A stretch of 64,000 bases of DNA from Phytophthora sp. 'mugwort' (GCA_033558025.1 JAUCEF010000014.1:806001-870000); one strand, 5' to 3'; shown: positions 32,951 to 43,599, counted from the first letter of the stretch. Numbers and translations are program-made. The notes: generated from the sequence alone by a model not told the origin.

Positions 32951-33375
32951 TGTCACGCAGCTGGGCTGCGCACAACGCAATACGATATTGATTGAAAGTG
33001 CCAGCCCTCGCCAGATAGTAACGGTGTTTTTTTTTTTTTTTTTTTACTGTTTTCCAATGCACCAAGGCATCCATCACTATCGTCTCGTCACGGCATATAT
33101 CATCAAGACGGAAACGACCGAGTTAATCAAAGCGAGTATGCCCATCCTGATCAGGAGGGGGAGGGTTACCTCGAGAACCCTCCCGCCGCGCATCACCTTT
33201 TCCAATGCAGTATCGCTTTCATTCTCCTCACGCCCGCCCGATCGATATTATAAACTTATGGGAAATTATCACGATAGCAAAACTGATTATTTCATTAAGC
33301 AGGACTATGCGAAAGTCAGCTACTCCTGTCTGCAGCTAAAACCAGACGCTGTTTTTTTCTGCTGTTCTCAACATC

Positions 33376-34612
33376 TTGAGCAACGTCACTAGCATCCCAG
33401 AAGCCACGGTTGTGCAAAAGAAAGATCACAGTTTCCAGGGTCATCGGATTGAGGCTGCGTCAGAGACGAGAGAAAACAATCCCGGCACGAGAAAAGAATC
33501 GCTCAACATCATGAGGTTGTCGGATAATGCCTCACGACGTGGTCGAACAGAACTCGGACATCGAGCAAATACGCCGTTGTCGTCTGCAACTTCTTGTTCA
33601 CACTCTCGAGATTTTTTAGATTTTCATGGAGCGCTTTTAAATGGACTTTCTCCCGCAGAGTAGGGATGTAGTTAGCTAGTCGGTCGTCCACATGATCGAT
33701 CTTGTCGTAGATCCAAAGGTAGCGGTCCACCATGGCGAAAGTACTGCTCCAGCGAGTCGTGTTGCGGAACACAGGCGTAAGAGCTTCTAGCTCACGGAGG
33801 TAGAGGCGAATCTTGATCGTATTCAACTTCACCATTAGCTCCTGGTTCTCGCCAAGCAGATCCGCATGCTCTCGCATGATGGTTTGCAGAGCCAGGTTAA
33901 AACGATGAGTGACACACCCGATCATGGGCACTTGCGTCTTCTTCGCAACAGCAACGTTCACAGAGGCATGGTCGCAGAAGTAGAAGCACAGCTGGGAGGC
34001 ATCGACACCGCATGCATCGAGCACATCGTCCAGCAACTCGATGATCGCACCCGAGCCCATGTCCGACTCGTCAGACAGCGTCGGAAAGCACAGAAGGATC
34101 TTGTCCGTCGCCGTGACTGCGATGATCGCAACGAAGTGAGTACCATCCTCACTCCAGGCATTAATAGTGAAGCCGATCTTCTCACCTGCCAGCCGACGCT
34201 CGGAATGCTCTTGTACAACTCCTTCGAGCGCGAGCATGTGCCTCCTCAGCGTCTTCACGCTTATGGGCTTCAGGTTCGTGTACTTGCGCGTCTTGACCTT
34301 CTCACACATGCTCAGCCCCCGATTCTCCATGATACTCCAGTCCAGCCAGTGGTAGACATTTCGCGAGAAGTCGTCGCCTTTCACGAACGCATCGAGGCTT
34401 CCTTCGCGGCGCTGAATACAGTGGAACTCGTCCTCGTACGTCGTGGCGTGACAGGGGACGAGGTGTTCAACGAGGTTGGTCTAACCAGTGTCACGAGTTT
34501 GCTTACAGCGCATGAAGCAAATGCGACATTGGCAGTAATCGCCTTCTTAACGCGGATGAAAAGGGCGGCAGTGAGGACCTTGGCGGGATTGAAGGCATTG
34601 CGATGGGAGGCT
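33376..34612 (-). pseudogene. hAT transposase, internally deleted
   Basis: A BED-type zinc finger lies at about 34540-34440 (CQCRICFMRCKQ...NLVEHLVPCH) with one stop inside. The main frame (34384-33509, 291 codons) contains WLDWSIMENRGLSM, LKPISVKTLRRHM, IGFTINAWSEDGTHFVA, FCDHASVNVAVAKK, MIGCVTHRFNLALQ and NTTRWSSTFAMVDRYLW. After VLFDHVVRHYPTTS the sequence jumps in another frame to DVERFFSRAGIVFSR and RRSLNPMTLETVIF, the C-terminal dimerisation region, so roughly 60-70 residues are missing. Same superfamily as the 10.2-12.0 kb copy but clearly divergent. Confidence 0.75.
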
Positions 34613-34619
34613 TAAAGGG

Positions 34620-35920
34620 GGGGGGGGTTGCACTTGAAAGCTAATTGCAAAATGAGAGGCAGTATGAGCGACGCGGAGCCGGCAATGGTTCTCTTGCCAA
34701 CAAATGGCAGAGGTGGCGATGGTCGTGCCAACCACGAATTGTATAGCGTTTGGCAGCAGTCGTGCTATTTTTTATTGCGCCAAATTGGGGACAGTAGGTC
34801 AATAAGTTATTACAGTAACTTACTGCAAGTTATTTTTTTACGGTAATTAAAATCTGCGCAACCTTGGTCGCGCAGTATTGAGCTTGATACCAACTTCGTC
34901 GTCGAGCCTCTTCCAGTTACTGCCGTTGTGTGCAGTCTCCATAACGCGGATCTTGGACTCCAGAGCGTAGCAATAGTACTTAACCGGCATCAGGGCAGTA
35001 GATATTCAGGAGAGGCGGTTATTGTTGGGGCGGCGAAACGAAAAGTGGGTCTCGGGGAGTGTCGGCGGTGTTCTGACTTGCGACACGGCAACTGCAAGCC
35101 ACTTCCGCTATTGCACTAGGGAGGAAATTTCAACTGACACGTATTAGCTGGTTAGTGTTTGCACTGCAGTCTGTCTTTCGCTCTCTGCGGCTCTCCTGGG
35201 ACCTCTTCATGAATCAGGCTCCGGGCACAATACAAGGGCTAAGATGCCAGACGTTTCAGCTGGATCTGGGATCTCAGTCGGCAGATGCTGCATGGCGGCA
35301 GATCAGGAGGCTAGCAAATCCGGGACGCCGCTTCTGCGGGCTGAAGAGCAGCCCGAAGGCGGGAAAGTGGGGCTACAAAAGCGCACAGCCATAAAACGTT
35401 CGTTGTATTACCTAGATGGTGTTAGATGAGCGAACTCGGCGCGCAGTCGAAGTAGGGCCGCAATGTGAATGTGTACCACTGATCGATTCTAAATATCGAC
35501 TGGGAGATAATATGACAATTATGTCTTTGCTCGTCATGGATTAGATTTTGCACTTGCCATTCTTCGCTAGCTCTCCGCGAGATGCTTTAGGAAAGATGTA
35601 GTCGCCTTTCGCTGCAAACAACAGGCATCGTAATCGTATTACACCACCCATTGCTCCACAGGAACATGCTTGTGACCAATCTAACTATTCGGAAATTTAT
35701 TTATCAGTAAAACGTGGCCACTCGCCCCTTCTATCATTGCGGAAGGAAAGCAAGAAAACTGAAAAACTATCTCACTTACATATAAGCCTTAACATGATTC
35801 ACAACTCCGTTAGCTAAGCCCCGTTATCTGACGTGGGTGCTGGTTGTGGACGACATGCCGCCGGCAAAGCGACTGCATTTCTCGAAACATCCAAACATTA
35901 CCGAGCTCGTATGTAACGGG
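34620..35920. other. No recognisable gene
   Basis: A run of about 12 G is at 34616-34627. Frames at 34928-35119 and 35155-35429 are unassigned. No repeat with a match elsewhere in the window was seen. Confidence 0.5.
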
Positions 35921-35995
35921 GTAACATGAAGAGTGCCAAGTCACTCTTGAGAATGGTGTACCCAAGTACCCCTAGTGATGTAGCCTGTATCACTA

Positions 35996-36017
35996 TGACG
36001 TCACGGTAATGACGTCA
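35996..36017 (+). promoter_or_regulatory. Two CRE-type palindromes
   Basis: TGACGTCA occurs at 35996-36003 and again at 36010-36017, 14 bp apart. This palindrome is the classic bZIP/CREB site. Being inside a probable LTR, the pair may be a transcription-factor site in U3. Confidence 0.5.
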
Positions 36018-36132
36018 CGGATGGGTACCACACATATGGTACAAAGACCTCAGAACCTCCCAATCGGACAACATCTAGGATACTTCATAGTGACTTATAG
36101 TTAGTATTCAGAATCATTAAAGGAGATCATCT

Positions 36133-36141
36133 TTAAATATA
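36133..36141 (+). repeat. Target site duplication, left copy (TTAAATATA)
   Basis: Nine bases directly outside the left MULE TIR, identical to 39517-39525 outside the right TIR. Nine bp is the usual MULE target duplication length. Confidence 0.85.
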
Positions 36142-36197
36142 GAGAGAATTCCAAAGAGGGACTCGAATCGAAAAACATTTTGAAAGGGGGACTCGAT
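36142..36197 (+). repeat. MULE TIR, left
   Basis: Begins GAGAGAATTCCAAAG and contains the internal word GGGACTCGA twice, as does the right TIR. Confidence 0.85.
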
Positions 36198-36246
36198 TAT
36201 TAGGCTGCCGAAAATTACTCTAAAAGTAGCTCTAGCTAAGCCTATT

Positions 36247-37480
36247 GAAGACATCGCTGGGCGGCACGGGCGCGGGTGGCCCGCAACGGCGTAAGATGCC
36301 TACGCAACGGGGAATGATAAGCATTATGCGGTGCGGGCGGGCGCTTGCCCTGCCTGTTGGACGAAGTGCGCCGAGGCATGAACCTGATGAAGAAGGCGCT
36401 GGGCGTGACGATCGTCGACGCGATGATCCTGCTGCTGGTGTGGATGCACTTGGGCGCGGCCACCTCGAAGCCCGGCATGATGGACATGGTTCTGAATCTG
36501 GGTCTGAACAATGAGGTCACGCCCGGCGGCGACCGCTTCGCGAACGTCTCCTACCGTCGTCTGCTGCAAATGTTCGGCGACGTGGTGCTCGAGGTCCTTC
36601 GCGATGACTTCGAGGCCGAGCTGTCGACGATAAAGCAGGCGCACCACGTGACGTTCGACGTAGAGCTGACGGCAGGCGACCTGAAGGACCTGATGCAGAA
36701 GTCCAAGAAGGTGTACGAGAAGCACGGCAAGTCGTTCCTGTTGGACACGTGGGAGCAGATGCGCATGGGCATCGAGACCGGGTTCCGCTCGTGGAACATC
36801 CCGCGCGCCGTCAAGTGCCGTGAGATCAACAAGATCACGGGTCTCAAGGGCACGGCCGTGAACGTGCAGGCTATGATTTACGGCAACATCAACGACCAGT
36901 TATGCAAGAACTTGATCTTCACGCTTAACCCGGTCAACGGCGAAAACAAGCTGTACGGCGAGTTCCTGCTGAACGCGCAGGGCGAAGATGTGGCGGCGGG
37001 CATCCGCCCGCCGCACTAAATCTCGGAGCTGACGCAGAAGATGTCGCCGTGTACAACCAGCTGGACGAGACGGTGCACACGGTGGAGACGGTCTTCAGGG
37101 GCGTGCAGGACGGTGTGTTGTTCTTGCTGTAAACGCGCAACGGCAAGCGCACGGGCGCTTCGGCTCTGAAGGTCCCCGTGGACATGTAGTGCGAGGAGAT
37201 GATCACGAAGGAGGAGGCCGTGATACTGGTGGAGCCGCGGCACCTGGACCAGTTGCTGCACCCGAGCTTTGCCAACGAGAAGATGTACCAGAAGGACGTG
37301 CTGTGCCGAGACCTACCGGTGTCTTCGGGCGCGGCTGTGGGCAAGATCGTGTTCACGGCAGCGGACGCAGATGCGTGATTTACACGCGATGAGTCCTTCA
37401 TCGACATGATCGCTGCCGTGGACATCCAGCACGGCGAGCGGCGGCGATTTAGAGGTGGGACTTCACGTGATGGACTAGCA
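36247..37480 (+). pseudogene. PPDK: Pyruvate phosphate dikinase fragment, captured and decayed
   Basis: A long GC-rich frame encodes PPDK motifs in order: GMMDMVLNLGLNNEVTPG, YRRLLQMFGDVVLEVL, GLKGTAVNVQAMIYGN, ENKLYGEFLLNAQGEDV, then KRTGASALKVPVDM, HLDQLLHPSF and SSGAAVGKIVFTA. These cover much of the nucleotide-binding region up to the start of the phosphohistidine domain. PPDK interconverts pyruvate and phosphoenolpyruvate. The copy is dead: stops near 37017, 37130 and 37186, a frameshift just after 37019, and a deletion before the catalytic-histidine segment (only RGGTSR-like remains near 37460). No introns are evident. It lies between MULE TIRs. Confidence 0.85.
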
Positions 37481-37639
37481 CCTTGGTCATGAGGAAACAA
37501 TACCATGAGGAAGCAAGACCCGGCAGCGCGAAGGTCTTTAGTGGTGCCAGTGACGGAGATGATGGTGTAGACGAAACTGCGATTGAGTTTAATGTATGAT
37601 AAACGAAGCGGTGCGTATAATTGAAGTATGTCCTTATCC

Positions 37640-39409
37640 TAATGCTTTTTTGTGTATTTAAAGATCGACCAGTACACGTTGCCTTGTTGTGACCGTCTGC
37701 GATGCCGCACTTGCCACACTTGTAAAGCTTGCGGATCCGTGTAGGCTCACCATGTTCACCACGAGAACGGATTCTCAGTTTACGGGGCCGTCCAGCCTGT
37801 TGATAAAGTGCAGGTGTCAAGGCTTCATCTGCTTTCTTTTCCGAGTCGTCCGGGAGCGCAATGGGACGCTAATTCTCCGCGTATTGTGCGACTGTGTACC
37901 AGAATTTGTTTTTAAATACACCCTCCAGACCTCCCTCCATCTTCATTTTGACAGCCAAAAGGTGGCGACATGGGATTCCTTGCTGTAGCCAAGACATTGC
38001 ATGAGAATGATGGCGGAGATAATTTCACTTCTGTTGGCTTGTTACCGTGGCCCGATCGACTTGTGTATGCAACTTCGTCCCAGCTGAACGAGACAGAGTA
38101 CAGCAGCATCTGCTTTAGCTCACACTGGAACTTGCTTTCCGACCGAGGTGCTGTGATTCGACCAGAGGCCGCCCACGTTTTGCCTTAACAGAGACGAAGA
38201 TGCGCCTCGGTCATCATGATTTTGGCGTACGCACGGAAGTAGTCGTAAGGAAGTAGCTTCCTCGGATTTAGCCGCAACGATTTTGCCTGCTCGCTTTCAA
38301 CAAAGTTGATAATTCTTCATCCATAGAAGGGTAAAGTCTTGTAGTATGGATACAGAGCCCACTTCTTCGGCTCCACCGCGTTCAAATATACACCGGTAGC
38401 GACACTCGCATCACTCAAATCTTGTATGGCGGCTTTGTACTCGGCTGGCGTCGTTGCCGCTTGCGCGCGCACACCATTGCCTCAGGACAGAGAGCAAGCT
38501 TTATTTTTCGTCAGCTCGCATATTTCCTACGAGCGCAATACGCATTTGTAAGCAACAAATATAATATCCTTCGATGTATACTGTCGTACCGTTGCGATGT
38601 CTTGTGCAAAATATAGTTTGTAGCCTTAGTTCATCTGAAGCTGAAATGATGCCGACATGGCGGTCAGCAAAAAACTGGCACGTCACGAAGAGGAAACCCA
38701 TGCAAAAGAAGTGCCTTGAAGTACCAGAAGTACCAGAAATAGTTGGAGTGTCCTCCAGCGGAGCTAACGCCACGGCTGCTACGCGGTTCAGGAGATTTCC
38801 ATCCCGTGCAACGTGCGGGATCCAAGGCGACCATCGCACGAACAAAGTGACCTTCTCCATCGCGCTGAGTGTCGCTGGAAACACCGTAGTTGCACTTCGT
38901 AAATGCTTTAAGATACCGCGGCAGGTATTTGATAGAGTTCTCGTCTTCTGAGAACACCTCACGGAGTACAATATCCTTCACTCTGTATAGCATGCTGGTA
39001 CTGCACATCAACTTGGACTCTTGCTGCAGCTGCCTGGCCATCGCCGACGCAGAGATGCAGGCGTCAGCAATACAGCGGACCGTAGCACTGACGATGCTGC
39101 TAGCTGATGAGCAGAGGGTTTTGCAGTCGACGTGCTGTTGATATGGTTGAGATTGGTTGTTGTCAGGTGCCAGTTGTTCTGTTGATGTTCCCTCTTTGAC
39201 ACGGACAAGTTTACGAACCAGGTACAAGACGCCCCACTAGAACAGCGAATGTCCTTAAACGTACCACCTCTCTTACTAATAACAACACGCTTACCAGGCG
39301 CTAATGCATAAGCTTTAACTGCTACAACTGCGTCCTTTCCGGTGCTCCAACTCTGCTGACGCAGACCATCTAGCTCTGCATCGCCCGTAACGTCTGCTCC
39401 GTCGTCCAT
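37640..39409 (-). pseudogene. MULE transposase of the Pack-MULE-like element
   Basis: Starts at ATG 39409, 52 bp inside the right TIR. The N-terminal DNA-binding region is VAVKAYALAPGKRVVISK, RCSSGASCTWFVNLS, HQLAASS. Then STSMLYRVKDIVLREVF and the core region with SSAGGHSNYFWYF and FADRHVGIISASDELRL. Further on come a SWIM-type motif (GIPCRHLLAVKMKMEGG, about 37970) and a C-terminal zinc knuckle C-x2-C-x5-H-x4-C (CGKCGIADGHNKATC, about 37700). Several stops and frameshifts occur, for example at 39060, 38820 and between 38500 and 38000. The 3' end is approximate. Confidence 0.7.
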
Positions 39410-39460
39410 TTTGATCTGGTGGTGGAAGCTAAAAAAAGGTTCACAGAGGTTCGGGTAAAT

Positions 39461-39516
39461 ATCGAGTCCCCCTTTGAAAATGCTTTTCGATTCGAGTCCC
39501 CCTTTGGAATTTTCCC
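39461..39516 (-). repeat. MULE TIR, right
   Basis: Reverse complement of the left TIR with about five mismatches; read on the minus strand it begins GGGAAAATTCCAAAGG. Confidence 0.85.
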
Positions 39517-39525
39517 TTAAATATA
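39517..39525 (+). repeat. Target site duplication, right copy (TTAAATATA)
   Basis: Identical to 36133-36141. Confidence 0.85.
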
Positions 39526-39559
39526 TTCAAATTTTTATCTACAGTACATGTACATATTT

Positions 39560-40400
39560 TGGCAACAGTCCCCTCAGACCAGGGACTTGTGAACCGCCGT
39601 TCATACGCTTCGGAGGTTACACTTCCTGTGCGCAAGGTGTTGTGTGTCCCATCGCATCGTACATTCCATGTACTGTGTTCTCGTCTCCGGAACAACCCCA
39701 ATGAGTATACGACGTCTGGACTGGACTGCTCATCGCCGTCATGTCAAAAAGCAGCGTCCCATTTGGCAAGTGGAGTTGCCGCGTGCTAAAGCGCTTCAGT
39801 ATGCGCTTACACTCTATCCACGAACGGGGAATCCATTCCACGTGGTACCGCTCAATCGATGTCAGTAATATAAGTTGACCACAGCCGACAAGGTTTACTT
39901 ACGCGATACGGTAGCCCTCGACCTACGACTTCCAAGGATTCACAACTCAATACTTCGCAACTATGATGTGGGTATCGAGACACCGAAAAGCTTATTAAAG
40001 GTTCCAAACCGTGTGAATCATTTTCTGAAGAATCGTTTTCAGATATTGTTAAGTCCTTTCAGAAGCATGGATTTTAGGACCACAAAACGACACTCCGTTT
40101 GCATTGCCGTGGACACGCGATGAGTTAGTCAACGTGGTTGTCGGAAGCAGCGCGGAGTAGAAACCTTTTATCTTGCACTGCCCACAAAATGGATGCTGGC
40201 TAGGATGGCACGCTCTGCGAAGTAGTTCATTATGCACGTATATGCCTATTTAGTTCACCTATGAAGCAGTGCAAGGTGATTACCCAGTGGCCGTGTATGG
40301 GATTCCCGATCGATGCCGCAGATTTCGCTTCGTCCCTCTCTTGTCAGATCCCGACGCACAGTAATTATGTGCTTCGTGTGCTACTTCAATTGAACTGCCA
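39560..40400 (+). pseudogene. MULE-like transposase relic (N-terminal and core part)
   Basis: Broken frames read VPSDQGLVNRRSYASEV, VELPRAKALQYALTLYPR, then PWTRDELVNVVVGSSAE followed by KPFILHC, and DYPVAVYGIPDRCRRFRF near 40280. These match, in my memory, the order seen in oomycete MULE proteins that have a ...PFILH... stretch before the catalytic DATF and a GYPV...GISD segment after it. The segment between is missing. At least three frameshifts. It is separate from the neighbouring Pack-MULE-like element and in the opposite orientation. Confidence 0.5.
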
Positions 40401-41090
40401 CGCGTTAGTGTGAAGCCACATCCCAAAAGAGAAAAGGTTGCAGTATCGACGCAGATTTGAATATCGCGCAAAGGGATCTGCGGAACCAGCCACAGTGGAG
40501 TTGAAGTCGATTTTTTACTCGGCAAAGATGGGAATGCAACATGTGTACTTCCAATTCAACACCTGTGTGCACTTTGTCCGCATGCTGGCGACGCGTGGTC
40601 GTATACTGTGGCAACGAGACGCTAGTCGACCGCACGCCGGCTACGAAGCGCAATCGTGCGGGTAAACTAAACGTAATTTCGGATCGGCGGACCGCTTGAG
40701 ATTCTATCGGACACGCACTACTATTCTCAGATAAGTTTCCCACTACTAACATAAACGCGATTGCAACTCGCAGCGGCAAGAGGTCTTTTAGTTTGCTCAT
40801 CAACACGACTGCAGTTTGGTTGCTTTATCGTATGAGACGTAAGCATAACGTTTCAAGTTTCTCTTAATTGATAGCAGCTAGAAAAATATGGTTATCGATC
40901 CGCTTTTCACACGGACCCTCAGACGTAAAGCAGAAGCGCACTAAAGCGCTGTAGCTTTAGAGCCTAAGATTGAATCCACATATCCATTAGTCGAACCTTC
41001 GAAATAAGCAGAAGGAAACGCACAAATAGCAGGTACTCGTCATATGTATAACTCACTACTGTTTCCTTGCGTAAAATGAGTTGCTTATTT

Positions 41091-41126
41091 CTAATATCAG
41101 CCACCTCAAGAGGTGCCTGATATTAG
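41091..41126. repeat. 17-bp inverted repeat with 2-bp loop
   Basis: Arms 41091-41107 and 41110-41126 pair with one mismatch (CTAATATCAGCCACCTC on the left). Almost no loop, so it would extrude as a cruciform or mark a fold-back element. Confidence 0.9.
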
Positions 41127-41233
41127 GTATTATAAATCGATATATGAAAAATCGTCCAGGATATCAGTAAGAAAATTCCCAAGAAATAAACTGTTTTTTT
41201 TTTTCGCTACCTGGTACAACGGGTTCGTCATAA

Positions 41234-41300
41234 TGATATATCACTCAAGCCAATATACTGCAGCCTGCAATGTACATGTATTGGCTTGAGTGATATATCA
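41234..41300. repeat. Perfect 22-bp inverted repeat
   Basis: Arms 41234-41255 and 41279-41300 are exact reverse complements separated by 23 bp. Confidence 0.92.
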
Positions 41301-41978
41301 CTTAAACCTACCCAGTTGGCATTGTCGATAATATCTTTAAACGATGTCACGACTACATGTAACCCAATTTGGATAGTTATGTGCAACACTTTTAGGCTGC
41401 GCGCTGGATTGCTATTCTGTTTCACAATAATCCGCGACGTCTATTATTTCATGGCTTGAATTTTGCTACGACAGTAAGGCTCCCTTCACATGCACATAAC
41501 CCATCGGTCGGGCCGTAGTCAGCGTCACCTCTTGACCAGACTTGATCGTCTTCTGCGCCGTCACGAAGTTGCACATCAACCCGGTTAAGCAATTCAATGA
41601 CCTCGGTACTAAGTGCTGACGATAATAAAGCGTGAGATCGTCACGATAATTGACTAGGCTTGAATTTTATGATAGCAAAATCCTCACAATAATTGACTAG
41701 GGTTGAATTTTACAATTCGTGGGTTTTCAATATTTTTATGCAGCGCACACAAAGTATAAAATTAAAAGGTGGAATATGTGTTGCAAAGAGCTAGTAATTT
41801 CAGTGTATGAGGTAAGTTCCAAATGGCTTTTATATTCGAGTTAAAAAAAGCGAATGAAAACCAAGTATAAATCACCATTCATCATTTGTTTAGCTAGAAT
41901 TAGTGCCCAAAACGCAGCAATTAACTTACGGCGCTGGGCCATAACATAACTTGCTCGACATCAAGTTCGCAGTCTTCC

Positions 41979-43220
41979 TTACGAACGCATAGTGTCAAAC
42001 AAAGCATTTTGCACAAACTGGTGGCGCGCATTGGTCAGCTGACGGAAGGACGAGACCAGCACTTCGTTTGTTTCGTACGGCATTCGCGGTAACTGAAACA
42101 TTGACTTCCCCACGCATTCGCCCGGGTGTAGAGTCACAAATGATCGAGCTTGGCACATACCAGTTGGGGTGCCGCTATCAGCGGAGTAGTTTCTCATCAC
42201 AAAGGAGCCTCCTTCCCGCGTCGTATGTCGCCATGCTCCTGAAGCGGGACTATCAACATTCCAGTCGGAGTAAGTTTCAACCATCACAGCAAAACCTTCA
42301 GGCGTCACAAACCGCTTGAAGACGCTATGAGAATCGATCGTGACCACACCTCCATAGTCGATTTGCACTGTAACACGCGAGTTCACAGCCAGACTGTCCT
42401 CAGAACGCCTACTGACAATCACGTGCTCCCCGTCAGGGAACTTCCCGGACTCGACAAACGACCACACGGTAGTCGATATGGCTTTCTCCTCAAAAGGTAG
42501 TAGCTCAAGTCGTGTAAACTCCACGACTCCGCAATATCTTTTTCTCGTCTGAATCATATCTGAGTCAATCGAAGTCAACGGTTCATTCATCGCTTGAAAA
42601 GCTTGTTCCAACTCATGAAATCTCGAGTCCACTCTGCGCTCCATCATTTCAAAGACTTGACCACCACGATCGTGTAGTTGTTTCCCTGCCCACAGCTCCG
42701 CTCTTAGGGCTCCCGACACCGTACGTTGAAGTTCCTTTTGCTGATATTCTGCACCTGCTATTGTCATCTGGAACGCCTCGTATTGCCTTGCATAAAACTT
42801 CAACTTGGCTCGAAGCTGCTCGTTCTTCATCTGAGCTGCGATGCACCGCTGTTTCTCCACTAAAGCAGAGCTTTTGACTTGTTGGAGCTTCAACGAGTTG
42901 ACAGCTCCATTAGGAGGCGACTGCTTCGTATTCAAGTAGGCCACGCGGGTCTCCATGGCTTGAACTTGTTGACGTAAGGTTTCCAGCTCCTGTTTCCGCT
43001 TGAGCCACGACGGCTTCTTCTTCTTGGGCAAAGAACAGCGTGAAGGCAGAGGAGGGTTAACTGCCACGTCTACTTTTTGCCTCTTGGGGTGGATTGCAGG
43101 CTGGCTGGTAGCTGGATCCGACGACTGATGGTCCAGGGCCTCCATGTCGTGCAGGAAGCTTTCCAGGAGGCCATCGCAGGCGCCTGGAGACGCAGATGAA
43201 GCCAACGACGCCGACAGCAT
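41979..43220 (-). CDS. Coiled-coil/START-like family protein, intact copy (413 aa)
   Basis: Single open frame from ATG 43220. An acidic motif (LLESFLHDMEALDHQ, residues 18-32) is followed by a basic stretch (HPKRQKVDVAV, LPKKKKPSWLKRKQELE) that leads into a coiled coil (ETLRQQVQAMETRVAYL). Then a helical region with SGALRAELWAGKQLHDR, and the START-like core: VEFTRLELLPFEEKAIST, SHSVFKRFVTPEGFAVMVE, and a C-terminal block (VLVSSFRQLTNARHQF). It is closest in layout to the 14.7-16.1 kb gene. No introns or signal peptide. A 26-bp perfect hairpin lies 78 bp upstream of the ATG. Function unknown; nuclear location is suggested only by the basic region. Confidence 0.75.
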   Translation of the reverse strand: MLSASLASSASPGACDGLLESFLHDMEALDHQSSDPATSQPAIHPKRQKVDVAVNPPLPSRCSLPKKKKPSWLKRKQELETLRQQVQAMETRVAYLNTKQSPPNGAVNSLKLQQVKSSALVEKQRCIAAQMKNEQLRAKLKFYARQYEAFQMTIAGAEYQQKELQRTVSGALRAELWAGKQLHDRGGQVFEMMERRVDSRFHELEQAFQAMNEPLTSIDSDMIQTRKRYCGVVEFTRLELLPFEEKAISTTVWSFVESGKFPDGEHVIVSRRSEDSLAVNSRVTVQIDYGGVVTIDSHSVFKRFVTPEGFAVMVETYSDWNVDSPASGAWRHTTREGGSFVMRNYSADSGTPTGMCQARSFVTLHPGECVGKSMFQLPRMPYETNEVLVSSFRQLTNARHQFVQNALFDTMRS

Positions 43221-43297
43221 CGTTTGTATTTAGTGTTATCGTACTTTACCGAAACATACAAGAGGAGTAAACTGTATTTAATATTAATATTTATACT

Positions 43298-43367
43298 GGG
43301 AATACCGAAGAATGAGGGATAGACCCAACGGACCCAACGGATCTATCCCTCATTCTTCGGTATTCCC
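43298..43367. repeat. Perfect 26-bp inverted repeat upstream of the 42.0-43.2 kb gene
   Basis: Arms 43298-43323 and 43342-43367 pair exactly. The 18-bp loop contains CCCAACGGA twice. It lies 78 bp upstream of the start codon of the minus-strand gene. Confidence 0.92.
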
Positions 43368-43465
43368 AAGCCCTCAACGGATTAGTTCCACGGTACTGCG
43401 TGCGCGTAACCTCGGTCAAACATGAGGCTTCAAGCAACATTCGTGCCACTTGAGCAAAGGGCAGA

Positions 43466-43553
43466 GCAGCATGATAGAAGTTAACCCCTCGGTTTGGTTC
43501 TAACTGTGATTGGAATCGCAGCATGATAGAAGTTGGCCTCTCGGTTTGATTCT
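43466..43553 (+). repeat. 36-bp direct duplication
   Basis: Units 43466-43501 and 43518-43553 share GCAGCATGATAGAAGTT and CTCGGTTTG with a few mismatches; period 52 bp. Confidence 0.85.
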
Positions 43554-43599
43554 GGCTCTAATTGAAACTTAATAGTATCTTCATTCGCACATATTTGCC

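Larger units (their letters stand above)
35921..36141 (+). repeat. Probable LTR (copia-like), 5' part, interrupted by a MULE
   Basis: Starts TGTAACGGGGTAACATG and has the look of oomycete copia LTRs that I recall, with a compact regulatory region and an AT-rich stretch near TTTAAATATA. The MULE at 36142 splits it, and the rest continues from 39517 to roughly 39545 (TTCAAATTTTTATCTACA). No internal copia coding sequence adjoins, so it would be a solo LTR. Ends and target duplication are not resolved. Confidence 0.45.
36142..39516. mobile_element. Complete MULE-type element carrying a captured PPDK fragment (Pack-MULE-like)
   Basis: The 3375-bp element has 56-bp terminal inverted repeats (36142-36197 and 39461-39516, about five mismatches) and a 9-bp flanking duplication. 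Inside are a MULE transposase on the minus strand (39409 to about 37640) and a pyruvate phosphate dikinase fragment on the plus strand (36247-37480), tail to tail. Outside, the sequence joins up as one LTR-like stretch, which supports insertion as a unit. Elements of this design move host gene pieces between their TIRs. Confidence 0.85.
40401..41978. other. No recognisable gene; two hairpins
   Basis: The frame at 40438-40665 is unassigned and may belong to the preceding MULE relic. From 40800 on the sequence is AT-rich with two strong inverted repeats, listed separately. Confidence 0.5.

Noticed and set aside
32739..33077. 112-codon minus-strand frame as a separate gene
   Set aside because: It overlaps the upstream part of the Tc1/mariner-like fragment in another frame and includes a translated run of about 20 T/A; no independent support.
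33866..34615. 249-codon plus-strand open frame
   Set aside because: It is the antisense of the hAT transposase, whose minus-strand frames carry recognisable motifs throughout.
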